A stretch of DNA of 64,000 nucleotides from Micromonospora haikouensis (GTDB taxonomy: Bacteria; Actinomycetota; Actinomycetes; Mycobacteriales; Micromonosporaceae). Of this stretch, positions 62,891-64,000 are shown piece by piece. Below the pieces are notes generated by a model. It saw only the letters and a program-made list of their open reading frames with translations, ran no database searches and was not told where the DNA came from. Position numbers and translations under genes: made by a program. Location: assembly GCF_900091595.1 (NCBI RefSeq), contig NZ_FMCW01000004.1, positions 1 to 64,000 of the forward strand, given 5' to 3'. Each line of letters opens with the position of its first letter. Position 1 is the first letter of the stretch.

Positions 62891-64000
62891 CTACTGGGCG
62901 GGGCTGGCGGCGCGGACCTGCTCGGCGATGCGCTCGGCGACCTCGCGGGCGGCCTGCTCGGTGGCCGCCTCGACCATCACTCGGACGAGGGGCTCGGTGC
63001 CCGAGGGGCGCAGCAGCACCCGGCCGGTCTCGCCCAGTTCCGCCTCGGCCCGCTCGACCTCGGCCCGGACGGCCGGCGCGGCGGCGCCCACCGAGCGGTC
63101 CCCGACCGGCACGTTGATCAGCACCTGGGGCAGCTTGGTCACCACGGCGGCCAGGTCGGCGAGGGTGCGGCCGGTGGCGGCCATCCGGGCCATCAGGTGC
63201 AGCCCGGTGAGCACCCCGTCGCCGGTGGTCGCGTAGGCCGGCATGACGATGTGCCCGCTCTGCTCGCCGCCGAGGGCGAGGCCGGAGCCGCGCAGCTCCT
63301 CCAGGACGTACCGGTCGCCGACCTTCGTCTCGATCAGCCGGATGCCCTGCGCGGACATGGCCAGCCGCAGGCCGAGGTTGCTCATCACGGTGGCGACGAG
63401 CGTGTCGTCGGTGAGCGCGCCGGCCTCCCGCATGGCCACGGCGAGGATCGCCATCACCTGGTCGCCGTCGACCTCGACCCCGTCGGCGGTGACCGCCACG
63501 CACCGGTCGGCGTCGCCGTCGTGGGCGATGCCCAGGTGCGCCCCGTGCTCGACCACGGCCTCGCGCAGCGCGTCGATGTGGTTGGAGCCGCAGTCGTCGT
63601 TGATGTTGAGGCCGTCCGGCTCGGCGTGGATGGCGACGACCTCGGCCCCCGCCTCCCGGTACGCCACCGGCGCGACCTCGGCCGCCGCGCCGTTGGCGCA
63701 GTCGACCACGACCTTGATGCCGTCGAGGCGGTGCGGCACGGTGCCGACGAGGTGCTGCACGTAGTGGTCCGCGCCGTCGAGCAGGTCGTGCACGCGCCCC
63801 ACCCCGGCGCCGGTCGGCCGGTCCCACGCGGTGACGGCGTTCGCCTCGACGGCCGCCTCGATCCGGGTCTCGATCTCGTCGGGCAGCTTGTGGCCGCCGG
63901 CCGCGAAGAGCTTGATCCCGTTGTCGGGCATGGGGTTGTGCGAGGCGGAGAGCATCACGCCCAGGTCGGCCTTGGCCTCGGCGGTGAGGAACGCCACGGC
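62891..64000 (-). CDS. glmM: Phosphoglucosamine mutase (N-terminus beyond the window)
   Basis: The last 369 codons of an enzyme converting glucosamine-6-phosphate to glucosamine-1-phosphate after GlmS. The catalytic serine loop is [18 protein letters not shown], the metal-binding site is [19 protein letters not shown], the sugar-binding loop is [19 protein letters not shown] and the phosphate-binding loop is [17 protein letters not shown]. About 80-90 residues are missing beyond 64000. It ends at TAG 62891. Together with glmS it covers two steps of amino-sugar supply. Confidence 0.95.
   Translation of the reverse strand, partial: AVAFLTAEAKADLGVMLSASHNPMPDNGIKLFAAGGHKLPDEIETRIEAAVEANAVTAWDRPTGAGVGRVHDLLDGADHYVQHLVGTVPHRLDGIKVVVDCANGAAAEVAPVAYREAGAEVVAIHAEPDGLNINDDCGSNHIDALREAVVEHGAHLGIAHDGDADRCVAVTADGVEVDGDQVMAILAVAMREAGALTDDTLVATVMSNLGLRLAMSAQGIRLIETKVGDRYVLEELRGSGLALGGEQSGHIVMPAYATTGDGVLTGLHLMARMAATGRTLADLAAVVTKLPQVLINVPVGDRSVGAAAPAVRAEVERAEAELGETGRVLLRPSGTEPLVRVMVEAATEQAAREVAERIAEQVRAASPAQ

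Overview
The window is about 64 kb of very GC-rich actinobacterial chromosome and probably comes from Micromonospora or a close relative (Micromonosporaceae). The evidence is codon use with almost pure G/C third positions, WhiD and BldM-like developmental regulators beside guaB, guaB3 and groESL, mycothiol-linked and PspC/Lia-type envelope genes, CIRCE-controlled groESL, and many leaderless-looking start codons. It is mostly ordinary core genome: no prophage, transposase, CRISPR array, rRNA or tRNA was seen. The left edge holds a cut GNAT gene and a scrap of an M23 peptidase; the right edge cuts glmM.

Layout. 0.5-6.2 kb: a UvrD/PcrA helicase, a secreted 5'-nucleotidase, and a chorismate mutase gene preceded by what reads as a complete Phe/Tyr transcription attenuator (leader peptide, antiterminator, terminator). 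6.3-12.2 kb: a five-gene dipeptide/oligopeptide ABC importer on the minus strand. 12.8-17.2 kb: a LiaRS-like two-component system (PspC-type sensor kinase and LuxR-type regulator) divergent from a PspC/LiaF-like membrane protein. 17.4-19.7 kb: phosphatidylserine decarboxylase and phosphatidylserine synthase, converging on a strong terminator. 20-26 kb: two neighbouring tandem-Nudix proteins, a small PspC protein, guaA and a GMC oxidoreductase. 26-30.2 kb: an LCP-family protein and two paralogous M1 metallopeptidase lipoproteins with signs of gene conversion. 30.4-41.7 kb: guaB3, guaB, DUF5319, BldM-like, whiD, a molybdopterin oxidoreductase, groEL, groES, a THUMP-like methyltransferase and ybaK. 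42-46.6 kb: a xylose/ribose-type sugar importer with a ROK repressor. 46.6-48.2 kb: small envelope and unknown genes. 48.4-57 kb: the tsaD-rimI-tsaB cluster, a maleylpyruvate-isomerase-like protein, ung, and a coupled nnr-alr-hydrolase-tsaE operon. 57.3-59.3 kb: a type VII-secretion-like two-gene cassette. 59.4-64 kb: glmS, an aminotransferase and glmM.

The most striking signal that genes do not explain is a family of six GC-rich palindromic repeats of about 50 bp. Four lie within about 15 bases of a stop codon in the same orientation relative to that gene. The other two lie inside coding regions, where they are translated in the same frame (KEGP-x-VN). This behaviour resembles the Rickettsia palindromic elements. 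The next strongest signals are the FYFYY leader peptide before chorismate mutase and a repeated pattern in which a TANNNT-like -10 box lies 6-8 bases before a start codon. Further points of interest are a cluster of DnaA-box-like sites, double CIRCE operators overlapping the groES promoter, a 133-bp MITE-like inverted repeat, and a 122-bp identical tract shared by the two M1 peptidase genes.
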